Shown piece after piece: positions 46,910 to 57,689 of a DNA stretch of 64,000 bases. The position numbers and the translations under genes were made by a program. Under the pieces are notes generated by a model. That model was not told where the DNA came from and made no database searches. It worked only from the letters and a program-made list of their open reading frames with translations. Origin of the DNA: Rhizobium sp. 9140 (GTDB taxonomy: Bacteria; Pseudomonadota; Alphaproteobacteria; Rhizobiales; Rhizobiaceae); NCBI RefSeq assembly GCF_900067135.1, contig NZ_FJUR01000001.1, positions 2,793,501 through 2,857,500 on the forward strand, read 5' to 3'. Positions within the stretch are counted from its first letter, which is position 1. Every line of letters starts with the position of its first letter.

Positions 46910-48679
46910 TCAGTTCGACTGACGGCGAAGGAACGCCGGAATTTCGAGCTGATCGTCGTCCTGCGCACGCGGCTGCGGGTTCACGCGGCCGCGTTCGTCG
47001 AGCGCACCGTGACGCGGTGCGTAGACGCTCGCCTCGGGGGACAGCGGACGGCGCTGCTGCGATGCAGCGCTCGGCGCTCCCGAGGTCATGTCCGACGCGA
47101 CGGAATGATCTTCCTCTTCGCGGCGGCCGAGCGAATTGGTGATTCGCTTGAGAAGGCCCATCGGACCGCGCTCTTCGTGGTGCGCGGCGGCCGGCTGGGA
47201 CCGGTGTTCGGCTTCGGCCTTCACCATCGGCGGGAAGTCCTCGACCTTCGGCATGCGGACAGGTTCCGGCTGGCGCATCATCGGAGCGGGCTCGTGACGC
47301 TGAACCATCGGTTCATGCTGCATGTGGTGCGCCGGAGCATGCTGGGCATGCATCGGAGCGGCCTGAACCGGCTGCTGCTGGTAGACCGGCATCTCAACCG
47401 GAGCCTGTGGAGCCGGAGCGCGCATGACCGGAGCGGCTTCCGGTGCAGCACCGGCAAACAGCTTGCTCTGCGGGCGGAAGTCGTCCTGGGCCTTTTCGGC
47501 AGCGCGCGCCTGGATCAGAAGCTCGCGTTCGATCTCAGCCTGACGGATCGCTTCTGCGATATGGTCGGCCTGCGATGCCTGCGGCTGGGGTGCCGCCTGC
47601 TGCATGACGGGTGCCGGCTGAGCCTGCATGGCGGGCGCGGCGGCAGGTGCTGCCGGACGTGGCTTGGATGCTACCGGGCGAAAGCTGGAAGTCCGATCGG
47701 CCACCTCCGCGGCCGTGCGATCGATTCCGGTTGCAACGACGGAGACACGAATCATGCCTTCGAGCTCTTCGTCGAACGTCGCGCCGAGGATAATGTTGGC
47801 GTCCGGATCGACTTCCTCGCGGATACGTGTCGCGGCTTCATCGACTTCGAACAGGGTCATGTCGCGACCACCGGTGATCGAGATCAGGAGGCCCTGCGCA
47901 CCCTTCATCGACGTTTCATCGAGGAGCGGGTTGGCGATTGCGGCTTCGGCAGCGGCCATGGCGCGGCCATCGCCCGAGGCTTCGCCGGTGCCCATCATCG
48001 CACGGCCCATCTCGCGCATGACCGAGCGAACGTCGGCGAAGTCGAGGTTGATCAGGCCTTCCTTGACCATCAGGTCGGTGATGCAGGCAACACCCGAATA
48101 AAGGACCTGGTCGGCCATCGCGAAAGCGTCGGCGAACGTCGTCTTGTCGTTGGCGATGCGGAAGAGGTTCTGGTTGGGGATGACGATCAGCGTATCGACC
48201 GACTTCTGCAGTTCGGCGATGCCCTGATCAGCAAGCCGCATGCGGCGCTGACCTTCGAAGTGGAAAGGCTTGGTAACAACGCCGACGGTCAGGATGCCCT
48301 TGTTGCGGGCCGCCTGTGCGACGACCGGCGCAGCACCCGTACCCGTGCCGCCGCCCATGCCGGCGGTGACGAAGCACATATGCGTGCCGGAGAGGTGGTC
48401 GATGATTTCATCGATGCACTCTTCGGCAGCAGCACGACCGACTTCCGGCTGCGAACCCGCGCCGAGACCTTCGGTAACGGCCACACCCATCTGGATGATT
48501 CGCTCGGCCTTGGTCATGGTCAGCGCCTGGGCGTCCGTATTGGCAACGACGAAGTCGACGCCCTGGAGACCTGCGGTGATCATGTTGTTGACGGCGTTGC
48601 CGCCGCCGCCGCCGACACCGATGACAGTGATGCGGGGCTTGAGCTCGGTGATATCCGGCTTCTGCAAGTTGATGGTCAT
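46910..48679 (-). CDS. ftsZ: Cell division GTPase FtsZ (long form)
   Basis: FtsZ polymerises into the division ring. The 589-residue protein has the tubulin signature GGGTGTG at residues 109-115, [18 protein letters not shown] near the N-terminus, and the synergy-loop region around [19 protein letters not shown]. From about residue 320 a ~250-residue linker rich in Ala, Pro, Gln and Met follows, then the conserved tail peptide [12 protein letters not shown] that binds FtsA. Long-linker FtsZ is typical of Rhizobiales. Start 48679 has AGGAACGGG upstream; an earlier Met at 48733 is not conserved. Confidence 0.97.
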   Translation of the reverse strand: MTINLQKPDITELKPRITVIGVGGGGGNAVNNMITAGLQGVDFVVANTDAQALTMTKAERIIQMGVAVTEGLGAGSQPEVGRAAAEECIDEIIDHLSGTHMCFVTAGMGGGTGTGAAPVVAQAARNKGILTVGVVTKPFHFEGQRRMRLADQGIAELQKSVDTLIVIPNQNLFRIANDKTTFADAFAMADQVLYSGVACITDLMVKEGLINLDFADVRSVMREMGRAMMGTGEASGDGRAMAAAEAAIANPLLDETSMKGAQGLLISITGGRDMTLFEVDEAATRIREEVDPDANIILGATFDEELEGMIRVSVVATGIDRTAAEVADRTSSFRPVASKPRPAAPAAAPAMQAQPAPVMQQAAPQPQASQADHIAEAIRQAEIERELLIQARAAEKAQDDFRPQSKLFAGAAPEAAPVMRAPAPQAPVEMPVYQQQPVQAAPMHAQHAPAHHMQHEPMVQRHEPAPMMRQPEPVRMPKVEDFPPMVKAEAEHRSQPAAAHHEERGPMGLLKRITNSLGRREEEDHSVASDMTSGAPSAASQQRRPLSPEASVYAPRHGALDERGRVNPQPRAQDDDQLEIPAFLRRQSN

Positions 48680-48766
48680 TTTACCCGTTCCTTCCTGGTT
48701 TCTGGTCGCCTTGCCGAGCCGACCAAATCTCAATTTACCCTTATGCAGGTCCTACCTTACGCGAAC

Positions 48767-50098
48767 CTAGAAACTCTCTTTCAGCCACTGCCCCATTCGG
48801 GCGATGCGGCTGTCGCCGCCGCCGAGCGCAGACAGCATCCCGCCCTGGGCGGCATGCGTCTCCATTTCGGCGACCTGCGGATAGATCATCAGGCCGACAG
48901 CCGTGGAGAAGGCCGGACCCTTGGCGGCCGGCGGAAGGCCGGAAACACCGAGAGGGCGACCAATCCGCACGTTGCGGGCAAGAATACGGCGCGCCGCTTC
49001 CGGCAGGCCCGTTAGCTGGCTTCCGCCGCCGGTCAGCACGACCCGCTTTCCGACGATCGGCGAGAAGCCCGAACGTTGGATGCGGTCGCGAATGAGTTCC
49101 AGCGTCTCCTCGACGCGAGCGCGAACGATTCGCGAAACGAGGGCGCGCGGCACGTGAGTCGGCTGATCGCGATCGTCTTCCCCGATCGGAGGAACCGTCA
49201 CCATTTCACGCTCGTCGGCGTCGTTCGGCATGGCCGAGCCATGCACGACCTTCAGCCGCTCGGCATCCTCGATCCGGGTTGAGAGACCGCGTGCAAGGTC
49301 CGTCGTCACATGATGACCGCCCAGGCTCACGGCGTCGGCATGCACAAGCTTGCCTTCCGCAAAGACCGAGATCGTCGTCGTGCCGCCGCCCATGTCGATG
49401 CAGGCGCAGCCGAGTTCGACCTCGTCGTCCACCAGTGCGGAAAGACCGCTGGCATACGGGGTCGCCACGATGCCTTCGACCGAAAGATGCGCGCGGTTGA
49501 TGCACAGTTCGAGGTTCTTCAGCGCCGCACGCTCGGCCGTCAGCACGTGCATGTCGACACCGAGGGTGTCGCCGAACATGGCGAGCGGATCGCGGATGCC
49601 ACGTTCACCGTCGAGCGAGAAACCTGTCGGCAGCGAATGGAGAATGACTCGGTCCTGACGCTGCGAGCGCTGGCCGGCAGCCGCGAGAACCCGCTTGAGG
49701 TCCGCGCCGTCCACTTCCTGGCCGCCGAGATCGACGGAGGCCGTATAGATATCGCTCTGCAGGCGGCCGGCGGAGACGTTGACGATCAGGCTGTCGATGG
49801 TCAGCCCGGCCATGCGCTCGGCGGCATCGACGGCAAGCCGCACGACGCTTTCGGCGGCATCCAGATCAGCGATCACGCCGTTCTTCATGCCGTGCGATTT
49901 GTGATGGCCAAGACCGATCACCTCGATCGCATGCGTGCGACCGGGCAGGATCTGGCTTTCGGCGCGCGGTGTCAGGCGGCCGATCATGCAGACGACCTTC
50001 GTCGAACCGATGTCGAGGACCGAAACGATATGGGATCGCTTCGCCGACAGGGGCTTCAGACGCGGCAGGCCGAAATGCGACGAACCGAACAGGCTCAT
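48767..50098 (-). CDS. ftsA: Cell division protein FtsA
   Basis: FtsA is the actin-like anchor that ties FtsZ to the membrane. The 443-residue protein shows VSVLDIGSTKVVCMIGR (phosphate 1), GCACIDMGGGTTTISVFAEGK (phosphate 2), the adenosine motif VVLTGGGSQLTGLPEAA, and a C-terminal amphipathic helix ARMGQWLKESF that should bind the membrane. Its start overlaps the ftsQ stop by four bases, and ftsZ follows 87 bases after its end. Confidence 0.97.
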   Translation of the reverse strand: MSLFGSSHFGLPRLKPLSAKRSHIVSVLDIGSTKVVCMIGRLTPRAESQILPGRTHAIEVIGLGHHKSHGMKNGVIADLDAAESVVRLAVDAAERMAGLTIDSLIVNVSAGRLQSDIYTASVDLGGQEVDGADLKRVLAAAGQRSQRQDRVILHSLPTGFSLDGERGIRDPLAMFGDTLGVDMHVLTAERAALKNLELCINRAHLSVEGIVATPYASGLSALVDDEVELGCACIDMGGGTTTISVFAEGKLVHADAVSLGGHHVTTDLARGLSTRIEDAERLKVVHGSAMPNDADEREMVTVPPIGEDDRDQPTHVPRALVSRIVRARVEETLELIRDRIQRSGFSPIVGKRVVLTGGGSQLTGLPEAARRILARNVRIGRPLGVSGLPPAAKGPAFSTAVGLMIYPQVAEMETHAAQGGMLSALGGGDSRIARMGQWLKESF

Positions 50099-51030
50099 AT
50101 GCGGTCCTCTTGGCTCTCGATTTTCTTGAGCTGTTTGGTACGGGCTTCAAGGGCGACCTGTCGGCGCTCTGCGGCGCCGGGGGTCAGTTGTATGGTGGTG
50201 CGATCTTCGAGACGAAGATCGACGGCGGCGATGTCGCGCTCCAGCAGTTGCTGGCCCTCTTCCATCGTGGACAGCACCTGCATGGCGCGGTCGAGATCCT
50301 GCTCGGGAAGCTTCACCATGACGCCATTGTCGAGGATCAGATCCCAGCGACGACCGGCGACACGGACATAGGCCTTCACGCGGCTGGCGATTTCCGGCCA
50401 GTCGGCAAAGCGGGCATAGAAGCCGGCCGCGGCGGTTTCCGCGTCCCGACCAACGAACAGGGGCAATTCGGCGAACTTGTTGTCGCGCAGCGGCGCAATC
50501 ACGCTGCCGCTCTTCTCGATGAGCGACAGGTCGGATCCGTGCTGCCAGATACCGAAAGCCTTGCGCTCCTTGAGGTTGACCTCGATCGTGCCGGGATAGA
50601 CCTTGCGGACCGTCACTTCTTCGACCCACGGCATCTTCGCGATGGCCTGCCGGGCGGCATCGATATCGAGAGCGACGAGTGACGTCGCACCATCGAGACC
50701 GATCTCCTGAAGAATGTCGATTTCCGAGGTCTGGTCGTTACCGGCAATCTTCACGTCCTCAATGGCGAAGCCGGCAGCCGACGTCGTCGCCTTTGCGACT
50801 TCAGGCGTGTGTCCGCCGATCGCCATGCCATAGAGGCCCGTTGCAGCAAAGAGCGCCAGCGCGGACACCGTACCGGTATAAGGCGCGAAATGGATCCGGC
50901 CCGTGCCGAGCGCAACGAAGAAGCGGACGACGCGGCGCAGCGGACGCGGCAGGACCACATGGCCATCCATGTCCCGGAACTCCTGCGGCGCACGGACGCG
51001 CTCCTGGAAACGACCTCTCAACGCAAACAC
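50095..51030 (-). CDS. ftsQ: Cell division protein FtsQ (GTG start)
   Basis: FtsQ is a bitopic divisome protein. After ~45 cytoplasmic residues there is one membrane helix ([22 protein letters not shown]), then the POTRA domain ([25 protein letters not shown]) and the beta domain with [31 protein letters not shown] chose GTG 51030 because GGAGG lies seven bases upstream; an ATG at 51051 is farther inside ddl. It overlaps the end of ddl by 13 bases, and ftsA by four. Confidence 0.94.
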   Translation of the reverse strand: MFALRGRFQERVRAPQEFRDMDGHVVLPRPLRRVVRFFVALGTGRIHFAPYTGTVSALALFAATGLYGMAIGGHTPEVAKATTSAAGFAIEDVKIAGNDQTSEIDILQEIGLDGATSLVALDIDAARQAIAKMPWVEEVTVRKVYPGTIEVNLKERKAFGIWQHGSDLSLIEKSGSVIAPLRDNKFAELPLFVGRDAETAAAGFYARFADWPEIASRVKAYVRVAGRRWDLILDNGVMVKLPEQDLDRAMQVLSTMEEGQQLLERDIAAVDLRLEDRTTIQLTPGAAERRQVALEARTKQLKKIESQEDRI

Positions 51031-51944
51031 GACGCATCCTCCACGATCCAACTGAGGAACTCACCAAAGGAATGGCCGGCATGAACCGCCATCTCAGGAA
51101 CCAGCGATGTCGGGGTCATGCCCGGCTGCGTGTTGATTTCGAGCCAGATCAGCTCACCCTCTCCGGGTGCGCTTTCGTCAAGGCGGAAGTCGGAGCGGCT
51201 GACACCACGGCACCCCATCGCATGATGTGCCGCAACGGCCAGTCTTTGAATGTTTTGGTAAATATTCGGTAAAATTTCCGCCGGAATGACATGCTGCGAG
51301 CCACCGGCCACATATTTCGCATCGAAGTCGTAGAAGGCATGACCCTGCGGAATGATCTCCGTCACGCCGAGCGCTTCGCCGCCCATGACGCCGCAGGTGA
51401 ACTCCCGTCCGGGAATATACCGCTCGACCATGACCAGATCGCCATAGCGCCATTCGCTGGAGGTGATGATCTGCGGCGGATGCGACTGGTCCTTCTGGAC
51501 GATGACGACGCCGAAGCTCGACCCTTCGCGCACAGGCTTGACCACGTAGGGCGTGGGGATCGGATGATCCTGGCCGAAATCGTGCCGATCCATGACTTTC
51601 GCCTCGGCGACGGGAATGCCAGCCGCCTTTGCGACAATCTTTGCCTGACCCTTGTCCATGGAGAGCGACGAGGCCAGCACGCCGGAATGCGTGTAGGGAA
51701 TCTCGAGATATTCCAGAATACCCTGAATCGTGCCATCTTCGCCGAAGGGGCCGTGCAACGCGTTGAACGCCACATCCGGGCGCAGGGCGCCGAGAACCGT
51801 CGCAATATCCCGCTCGACATCGATGCGGGTGACGCGATAGCCGAAGGCTTCGAGGGCATCGGCACAGGCGGCGCCCGAAGACAGGCTGACCGGCCGTTCC
51901 GACGAAAAGCCTCCCATCAGCACTGCGACGTGTTTGCCACTCAT
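51018..51944 (-). CDS. ddl: D-alanine--D-alanine ligase
   Basis: Ddl makes the D-Ala-D-Ala dipeptide that MurF adds to the peptidoglycan precursor. The 308-residue ATP-grasp enzyme has [76 protein letters not shown] and [18 protein letters not shown]. It heads the ddl-ftsQ-ftsA-ftsZ run. A 458-base region with a palindrome precedes it. Confidence 0.96.
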   Translation of the reverse strand: MSGKHVAVLMGGFSSERPVSLSSGAACADALEAFGYRVTRIDVERDIATVLGALRPDVAFNALHGPFGEDGTIQGILEYLEIPYTHSGVLASSLSMDKGQAKIVAKAAGIPVAEAKVMDRHDFGQDHPIPTPYVVKPVREGSSFGVVIVQKDQSHPPQIITSSEWRYGDLVMVERYIPGREFTCGVMGGEALGVTEIIPQGHAFYDFDAKYVAGGSQHVIPAEILPNIYQNIQRLAVAAHHAMGCRGVSRSDFRLDESAPGEGELIWLEINTQPGMTPTSLVPEMAVHAGHSFGEFLSWIVEDASCLR

Positions 51945-52402
51945 GAAAACCCCCGACGTTTCTGATCCATCATCCTGCGGCGAAGCGACCGGGCCGAACC
52001 CCGACTCAACGCTTGCCTGCCTGCGCTCACTAAAGCGTCAGTAAGGTTAACGAACCGTTTACTTTCGTTAACCGGGAGCGGTGAGCGGCACCTCAGGTAG
52101 AGCCTTTCGTCACGGCGAATGGCTTCTGTGTTGAAAATAGCACGGGTACAGATCCTGCATGGCTGAAGCGGGTTCCGACGCGCTTTCCGCTCAAAAGCTT
52201 CCCCACCGCCATGCATTCGCCCAAAGACAGGGCAGCGGTAAGGCGGTTCATCGACCGGCTATGCGCCATCGTTCCATCTCATGCGAAACAGCGGGAAATC
52301 GCGTCATATTCTTGCCCAGAAAGGGTTTCTTCCGACATTAACTTGCCGTATGAAGCCGGCAGCTACCTATGAGGGTGGCGGATCCTCAACACGGACAAGA
52401 TC
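51945..52402. other. Intergenic region between divergent ddl and the MFS gene, with a palindrome
   Basis: No gene is supported. At 52045-52073 the arms GGTTAACGAA/TTCGTTAACC form a perfect 10-bp inverted repeat with a 9-base spacer, about 100 bases before the ddl start. Inside it, TTAA-N7-TTTA differs by one base from the CtrA recognition pattern TTAA-N7-TTAA. It is a reasonable place for cell-cycle control of ddl-ftsQAZ, but this is inferred. Confidence 0.45.
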
Positions 52403-53707
52403 ATGAGCAACGCGATATCTCCGGTATCGTCGAAGGCAGATGTCTTGGACGCACGCGCTACCAATTCCCCGGCTCGCGTGCTCCTGGCGAGCCTCGTCGG
52501 CACCACCATCGAATTCTTCGACTTCTACGTCTACGCAACGGCTGCCGTCCTGGTGTTTCCGACGCTGTTTTTCCCGAACACCGACCCGACGACGGCGCTG
52601 CTGGCATCGTTTGCCACCTTTTCCATCGCCTTCTTCGCCCGCCCGCTCGGCGCGGTCGTTTTCGGCCATTATGGAGACCGCGTCGGCCGCAAGACGACGC
52701 TGGTCGCAGCCCTTCTGACGATGGGCATCTCCACCGTCATCATCGGCCTTCTCCCAACCTACGAATCGATCGGCGTTCTTGCACCGCTGCTTCTGGCTCT
52801 GTGCCGGTTCGGTCAGGGCTTCGGCCTCGGCGGTGAGTGGGGCGGTGCCGTTCTGCTGGCGACGGAAAATGCGCCTGAAGGCAAGAAGAGCTGGTACGGC
52901 ATGTTCCCGCAGCTCGGCGCGCCCGTCGGCCTCTTCCTCTCCTCCGGCGTCTTCTGGCTGCTGCTACATGTCATGTCGCAGGAAGCGCTGCTGAGCTGGG
53001 GCTGGCGCGTGCCGTTCATCGCCTCGATCCTGCTGATCGCTGTCGGCCTCTGGGTTCGCCTGTCCATCACTGAAACACCGGCGTTCCAGAAGGCCATCGA
53101 CAGCCATGAACGCGTTCAGGTTCCTGTGGTCGAACTCTTCCGCAACCACAAGCGGAGCCTCGTTCTCGGCACCTTCGTTGCGCTGGCCACCTTCGTGCTG
53201 TTCTACATCGGCTCGGCCTATCTCTTGTCCTACAACATCAAGGTTCTGAAGCTGCCCTTCGTCGATGCGCTCGAAATCCAGCTGCTCGGCGCCGTTCTCT
53301 TCGGCATCTTCATCCCCATCGCCGGCAAGCTCGCAGAACGTTTCGGCCGCCGCGAGATCCTGATCGGCGTCACGGTGCTGATCGGCGTCTTCTCCTTCTT
53401 TCTGCCGGGCCTTCTGACCAGCGGCGAAGCGAGTGTCGTTCTGTTCGTCGTCATCGGCATGGCGCTGATGGGCATCACCTACGGCCTGATCGGAACGGCG
53501 CTCGCCGCCCCCTTCCCGACCAATGTGCGCTACACCGGCTCGTCGATCACCTTCAACTTCGCCGGCATCTTCGGCGCCTCGCTCGCGCCCTATATCGCCA
53601 CCTACCTGCAGGCGACCTACGGCATGACCGCCGTCGGCTACTACGTGTTGTTCGCAGCCGTCATAACGCTCGTCTGCATCCTGCTGTCAGGCAAGCACGA
53701 GGTCTGA
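52403..53707 (+). CDS. MHS-family MFS transporter (metabolite:H+ symporter)
   Basis: The 434-residue protein has 12 membrane helices and MHS-type signatures: TTIEFFDFYVYATAAVLVFPTLFFP in helix 1, FARPLGAVVFGHYGDRVGRKTTL in loop 2-3, and GLGGEWGGAVLLATENAP. It resembles the ProP/ShiA/KgtP-like group; the solute is not predictable. It is the only plus-strand gene among the division/wall genes and separates murB from ddl. Its terminator is shared with the convergent small genes. Confidence 0.92.
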   Translation: MSNAISPVSSKADVLDARATNSPARVLLASLVGTTIEFFDFYVYATAAVLVFPTLFFPNTDPTTALLASFATFSIAFFARPLGAVVFGHYGDRVGRKTTLVAALLTMGISTVIIGLLPTYESIGVLAPLLLALCRFGQGFGLGGEWGGAVLLATENAPEGKKSWYGMFPQLGAPVGLFLSSGVFWLLLHVMSQEALLSWGWRVPFIASILLIAVGLWVRLSITETPAFQKAIDSHERVQVPVVELFRNHKRSLVLGTFVALATFVLFYIGSAYLLSYNIKVLKLPFVDALEIQLLGAVLFGIFIPIAGKLAERFGRREILIGVTVLIGVFSFFLPGLLTSGEASVVLFVVIGMALMGITYGLIGTALAAPFPTNVRYTGSSITFNFAGIFGASLAPYIATYLQATYGMTAVGYYVLFAAVITLVCILLSGKHEV

Positions 53708-53731
53708 CCTAAAGCAGAATCAGAACAAACA

Positions 53732-53766
53732 AAAAGGCCGCGAAGTCTCTGACATCGCGGCCTTTT
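53732..53766. terminator. Strong bidirectional terminator
   Basis: A 12-bp stem AAAAGGCCGCGA/TCGCGGCCTTTT has T runs on both strands (minus strand continues TTTTTGTTTGTT). It ends both the MFS gene and the minus-strand murB/small-protein transcript. Confidence 0.85.
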
Positions 53767-53829
53767 ATGCATCTTGAAGACCTATGTGTGTATCCGTCAT
53801 CTAAGAAGGCGGTCCACTGATCAGAAAGT

Positions 53830-53940
53830 CTATTTCTTATCCTGGTTGGGGTAACGCATGTAATCGACCGCAAGCCACGCCAGACCGAGGACTGACACCG
53901 TAATGGGTACACCCCACCAGAACAGCACTTGTTGTGTCAT
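53830..53940 (-). CDS. Very small membrane protein (36 aa), unknown
   Basis: The frame reads MTQQVLFWWGVPITVSVLG then LAWLAVDYMRYPNQDKK: one membrane helix with a basic C-terminal tail. The start has a good ribosome site (GGAAGG, eight bases upstream) and overlaps the stop of the 77-residue gene before it in an ATGA. That coupling, the ribosome site and the terminator after it are the main evidence that it is real. I recognise no family. Confidence 0.6.
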   Translation of the reverse strand: MTQQVLFWWGVPITVSVLGLAWLAVDYMRYPNQDKK

Positions 53941-54170
53941 GTCTTCAACCTTCCAAGAACACGTTGCGAAATCAAATGTAGGATAACCGCGCCGATTAGC
54001 CAACAGGTCGCATTGAAAACGCTCCAGAGCGAAGCGGACGAGGGCGTCAGCGCAACAACTGGACCAAGAACGCCAACAACAACCAATGCAGTGGAAAGGC
54101 GGTCGAGGGAACTTGCAACGAGCTTCAGACGCTCGTTATGAACAAGCGGAGACACGCGTGCCTCTGCCAT
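53937..54170 (-). CDS. Small two-helix membrane protein (77 aa), unknown
   Basis: The product has a short polar N-terminus (AEARVSPLVHNERLKLVASSLDR) and two membrane helices (LSTALVVVGVLGPVVAL and LWSVFNATCWLIGAVILHLI). Its ATG at 54170 overlaps the murB stop by one base (TGATG); a GTG at 54173 is an alternative. It is thus coupled to murB upstream and to the 36-residue gene downstream. Similar short membrane proteins with an NERLKL-type segment occur in proteobacteria without known function. A link to wall synthesis is suggested only by position. Confidence 0.7.
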   Translation of the reverse strand: MAEARVSPLVHNERLKLVASSLDRLSTALVVVGVLGPVVALTPSSASLWSVFNATCWLIGAVILHLISQRVLGRLKT

Positions 54171-55144
54171 CACGCCATCGCCCGACCCAGAAACTCCCGC
54201 ACCTCATAACCGGCCATAAACTTGCCGATCCGCTTGATCTCCCACTCTAGCTTGACGCCGGAATGCTCCATCACGCGCTGGCGAACGGTTTCGCCTAGAT
54301 ATTCAAGTTCGTAGCCGCTCGCCTGCCCCGTATTGATCATGAAGTTGCAGTGCATCGGCGACATCTGGGCGCCGCCGATCATCATGCCGCGGCAGCCGGC
54401 TTCGTCGATCAGCTTCCAGGCGGAATGCCCTTCCGGATTCTTGAAGGTCGAACCGCCCGTCTTCTCGCGGATCGGCTGAACGGTCTCCCGGTGCTGGCGC
54501 ACCGCATCCATATCGGCGCGGATTTTCGCCTTGTCCTCGGGATAGCCCTCGAACACGGTATGCGTGAAGATCAGTTCCTTGGGCGCGCTCGAATGCCGGT
54601 AGCTGTAGCCCATGTCGGTATTGCTCAACACGTGCTTCTCGCCCTGCCGGTCGATGGCATGCACTTCGACCACCCGCTCGCGCGTCTCGCCGCCATTCGC
54701 GCCAGCGTTCATCCGCAATGCGCCGCCGACCGTGCCGGGAATACCGTAATAGAAGAAGAAACCGCCGATCCCGTGATCAAGCGTCATGGCGGCGAGGTTC
54801 TTGTCCGGGCAGATGGCGCCGGCCTTGACGCGGTTCTCGCCCACAAGCTCGACATCGCCGAAACCTTTGGCCGAGAGACGGATCACGACACCGGGAATAC
54901 CGCCGTCGCGCACCAGCAGGTTGGAACCGACGCCGGCTACCATGACCGGAACCTCTTCCGGAACGAGCTTCAGAAAGGTCACGAGATCATCGACGTCATG
55001 CGGCTGGAACATCAGTTCGGCCAGCCCGCCGGCGCGGAACCAGGTCACGCGGTCCATGGGCGCATTCGGCGTCAGCCGTCCCCGAAGCGCGTTGACGCCC
55101 TCGCCAAGAGATGCGAGCAGCTTTGTTCCGTCGACCTGTTTCAT
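54170..55144 (-). CDS. murB: UDP-N-acetylenolpyruvoylglucosamine reductase MurB
   Basis: MurB reduces the enolpyruvyl group to give UDP-MurNAc, using FAD and NADPH. The 324-residue protein shows [61 protein letters not shown] and the proton-donor region [26 protein letters not shown]. It overlaps murC by four bases and the small membrane protein gene by one. Confidence 0.97.
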   Translation of the reverse strand: MKQVDGTKLLASLGEGVNALRGRLTPNAPMDRVTWFRAGGLAELMFQPHDVDDLVTFLKLVPEEVPVMVAGVGSNLLVRDGGIPGVVIRLSAKGFGDVELVGENRVKAGAICPDKNLAAMTLDHGIGGFFFYYGIPGTVGGALRMNAGANGGETRERVVEVHAIDRQGEKHVLSNTDMGYSYRHSSAPKELIFTHTVFEGYPEDKAKIRADMDAVRQHRETVQPIREKTGGSTFKNPEGHSAWKLIDEAGCRGMMIGGAQMSPMHCNFMINTGQASGYELEYLGETVRQRVMEHSGVKLEWEIKRIGKFMAGYEVREFLGRAMA

Positions 55145-56568
55145 GCGTCCTGTCCTGTCCCCTGCCCTGTGATGTCGGCCAATTCCTTTGGCAGCGCCGC
55201 AGCCCAGTAGGTAATGCTGCCGGCGCCCAAAAGAACCACGAAGTCACCGGGTTGTGCAATGGTGGAGACGAGCGGCGCAAGGGCTTCCGGCCCTTCGACG
55301 TAGCGGGCATCGCGATGTCCGCCGGCTTTGATGCGGGAAACCAGCTCCTGCGAGGTGATCCCCTCGATCGGCTCCTCGCCGGCCGAGTAGACGGGCGACA
55401 GAAGAATCGTATCGGCATCGTTGAAGCAGGCCGCGAAATCCTCGAACAGGCTCTGAAGGCGCGAGAACCGGTGCGGCTGATGCACCGCGATGATTCGGCC
55501 CTGGCAGGCCTCCCGCGCGGCGCGCAGCACCGCCTTGATCTCGACCGGGTGGTGGCCGTAGTCGTCGTAGATCCGGACGTTGTTCCACTCGCCGGTAAAG
55601 GTGAAGCGCCGCTTGACGCCGCCGAAGGCCGCAAGGCCCTTGGCGATATCCTCGGAGTTCATGCCGAGCCGGTTTGCGACCGCGATGGCGGCCGTCGCGT
55701 TGGAGACGTTGTGGCGGCCGGGCATCGGCAGGCGCAGGTCCTTCAACTCGATTAGCTGGCCCGTACGGCGACGGCGAATGGCGACGTCGAAAATCGAGGT
55801 GGCACCGTCCATGCGGATGTTGAAGAACCGAACGTCCGCCTGCGGGTTTTCGCCATAAGTGATGACCTTGCGATCCTCGATCTTGGAGACCATCGTCTGG
55901 ACCTCGGGATGATCGAGACACATCACCCCGAAGCCGTAGAACGGTACGTTTTCGACAAATTGGCGAAACGCGGCCCGCACCTGGTCGAACGTCCCGTAAT
56001 GGTCGAGATGCTCCGGGTCGATATTGGTGACCACGGCCACGTCGGCGGGAAGCTTGAGGAACGTGCCGTCCGATTCGTCGGCTTCGACCACCATCCATTC
56101 CCCGGCACCCATGCGGGCATTGGTGCCATAGGCATTGATGATGCCGCCATTGATTACGGTCGGGTCGAGACCGCCGGCTTCAAGGAGGGCGGCGACCATA
56201 GACGTGGTGGTCGTCTTGCCGTGCGTGCCGCCGATGGCGATCGAACTGCGGAAACGCATGAGTTCGGCCAGCATCTCGGCGCGGCGCACGACGGGCAGCA
56301 GCTTTTCGCGCGCCGCGATCAGTTCCGGATTGGTCTTCTTGATCGCCGTGGACACGACGACGACTTCCGACTCGCCAAGGTTTTCCGCCTTGTGGCCGAC
56401 GAAGACCTCGATGCCCTTCTCCCGCAACCTCTGAACGTTGGCGCTTTCGGATTGGTCGGAACCCTGAACGCGGTGGCCGAGATTGTGCAGCACCTCCGCA
56501 ATGCCGCTCATCCCGATCCCGCCGATACCGATGAAATGGACGAGGCCGATCGTCTGCGGCAGTTTCAT
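55141..56568 (-). CDS. murC: UDP-N-acetylmuramate--L-alanine ligase MurC
   Basis: MurC adds the first residue, L-Ala, to UDP-MurNAc. The 475-residue protein has IHFIGIGG-like [18 protein letters not shown] at the N-terminus, the P-loop [46 protein letters not shown], and the C-terminal [22 protein letters not shown]. It overlaps murG and murB by four bases each. Confidence 0.97.
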   Translation of the reverse strand: MKLPQTIGLVHFIGIGGIGMSGIAEVLHNLGHRVQGSDQSESANVQRLREKGIEVFVGHKAENLGESEVVVVSTAIKKTNPELIAAREKLLPVVRRAEMLAELMRFRSSIAIGGTHGKTTTTSMVAALLEAGGLDPTVINGGIINAYGTNARMGAGEWMVVEADESDGTFLKLPADVAVVTNIDPEHLDHYGTFDQVRAAFRQFVENVPFYGFGVMCLDHPEVQTMVSKIEDRKVITYGENPQADVRFFNIRMDGATSIFDVAIRRRRTGQLIELKDLRLPMPGRHNVSNATAAIAVANRLGMNSEDIAKGLAAFGGVKRRFTFTGEWNNVRIYDDYGHHPVEIKAVLRAAREACQGRIIAVHQPHRFSRLQSLFEDFAACFNDADTILLSPVYSAGEEPIEGITSQELVSRIKAGGHRDARYVEGPEALAPLVSTIAQPGDFVVLLGAGSITYWAAALPKELADITGQGTGQDA

Positions 56569-57689
56569 GAGCGCTTTTCCTTGAATTGGGCAATTGTCTG
56601 GCCGCTGGCAATAGCCTCTACCATGCCGGCAAGCAAGCGCGCGGCGTCCGGCCGGCCGGCGGCCTTGGCGCTGGTCGCCATCGCTGCCATGCTCTCCGGG
56701 TTGTTCATCGCATCGCGAATGAAGTTCGCCAGAACCTCCGGCGTCAGGTCTTTCTGCGGCACGAGCCGGGCGGCTCCCGTCTCGGCAAGAGCGGCGGCAT
56801 TTGCCGACTGGTCGTGGTCGAGCGCGAAGGGATAAGGCACGAGGATGGACGGGCGACCGATGACAGCAATCTCCGATACGGTGGAAGCTCCGGAACGGCA
56901 GACGAGCAGATGCGCGGCGGCGATCCGTCCGGCCATATCCGTAAAGAAGGGCGAGATTTCCGCCGTCAGCTCGAATTTCGACATCGCCGTCCGGGCGCCG
57001 TCAAGATCCTCCGGCCGGGCCTGCTGCGTCACGTGCAACCGGGCGCGAAGCTCGGGCTCCAGCAGCGCGACGGCCGACGGAATGGCCTTGGAGAAGAACT
57101 GCGCGCCCTGGCTGCCGCCGAACACGACGAGACGGAACGCCTCACCCGGGCCGGATGCCGCATAGGGAACCTCGGCGGCTTCGAGCACGGCGGGACGCAC
57201 CGGATTGCCTGTCGTCACCGTCTTCTTCGCATAGCGCCCGTCCGTTTCCGGCAGGAAACCGCCGGCAATGGCCGTGACGCGCCCTGCAAGGCCCTTGTTG
57301 GCGCGGCCCATCACGGCGTTCTGCTCATGAATGATGGTGGGGATACGCAGTCGGCTGGCAGCGAGAAGCGGCGGCACGGTCGGATACCCACCGAAGCCCA
57401 CGACCACCTGCGGCTTTACCGCTTTGAGGACGGTCCGTGCCTCGCGCATGCCGCTCCACAATTGCCAGAGCGAGGACGCGACCTTCACCGGGTTACGCGA
57501 CCCGATCGTGGCGGAGCGGACGACATGGATTCCCTCGGCCGGGAACGAACCCGCATAGCGCTCGGCACGGTGGTCGGTGATGAGGTGAACCGTAAAGTCC
57601 AGCGCGGCCAGTTCGTGCGCGAGCGCCTCGGCTGGAAAAAGATGGCCGCCGGTACCTCCGGCGGCTAGCATGACGATGCCCTTGGTCAA
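56565..57689 (-). CDS. murG: UDP-GlcNAc:lipid I N-acetylglucosaminyltransferase MurG (TTG start)
   Basis: MurG turns lipid I into lipid II on the inner face of the membrane. The 374-residue GT-B enzyme has [74 protein letters not shown], and [25 protein letters not shown]. The start is TTG at 57689: GGAGG lies nine bases upstream and no earlier start fits. It overlaps murC by four bases. The 224 bases before it contain an unusual palindrome. Confidence 0.96.
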   Translation of the reverse strand: MTKGIVMLAAGGTGGHLFPAEALAHELAALDFTVHLITDHRAERYAGSFPAEGIHVVRSATIGSRNPVKVASSLWQLWSGMREARTVLKAVKPQVVVGFGGYPTVPPLLAASRLRIPTIIHEQNAVMGRANKGLAGRVTAIAGGFLPETDGRYAKKTVTTGNPVRPAVLEAAEVPYAASGPGEAFRLVVFGGSQGAQFFSKAIPSAVALLEPELRARLHVTQQARPEDLDGARTAMSKFELTAEISPFFTDMAGRIAAAHLLVCRSGASTVSEIAVIGRPSILVPYPFALDHDQSANAAALAETGAARLVPQKDLTPEVLANFIRDAMNNPESMAAMATSAKAAGRPDAARLLAGMVEAIASGQTIAQFKEKRS

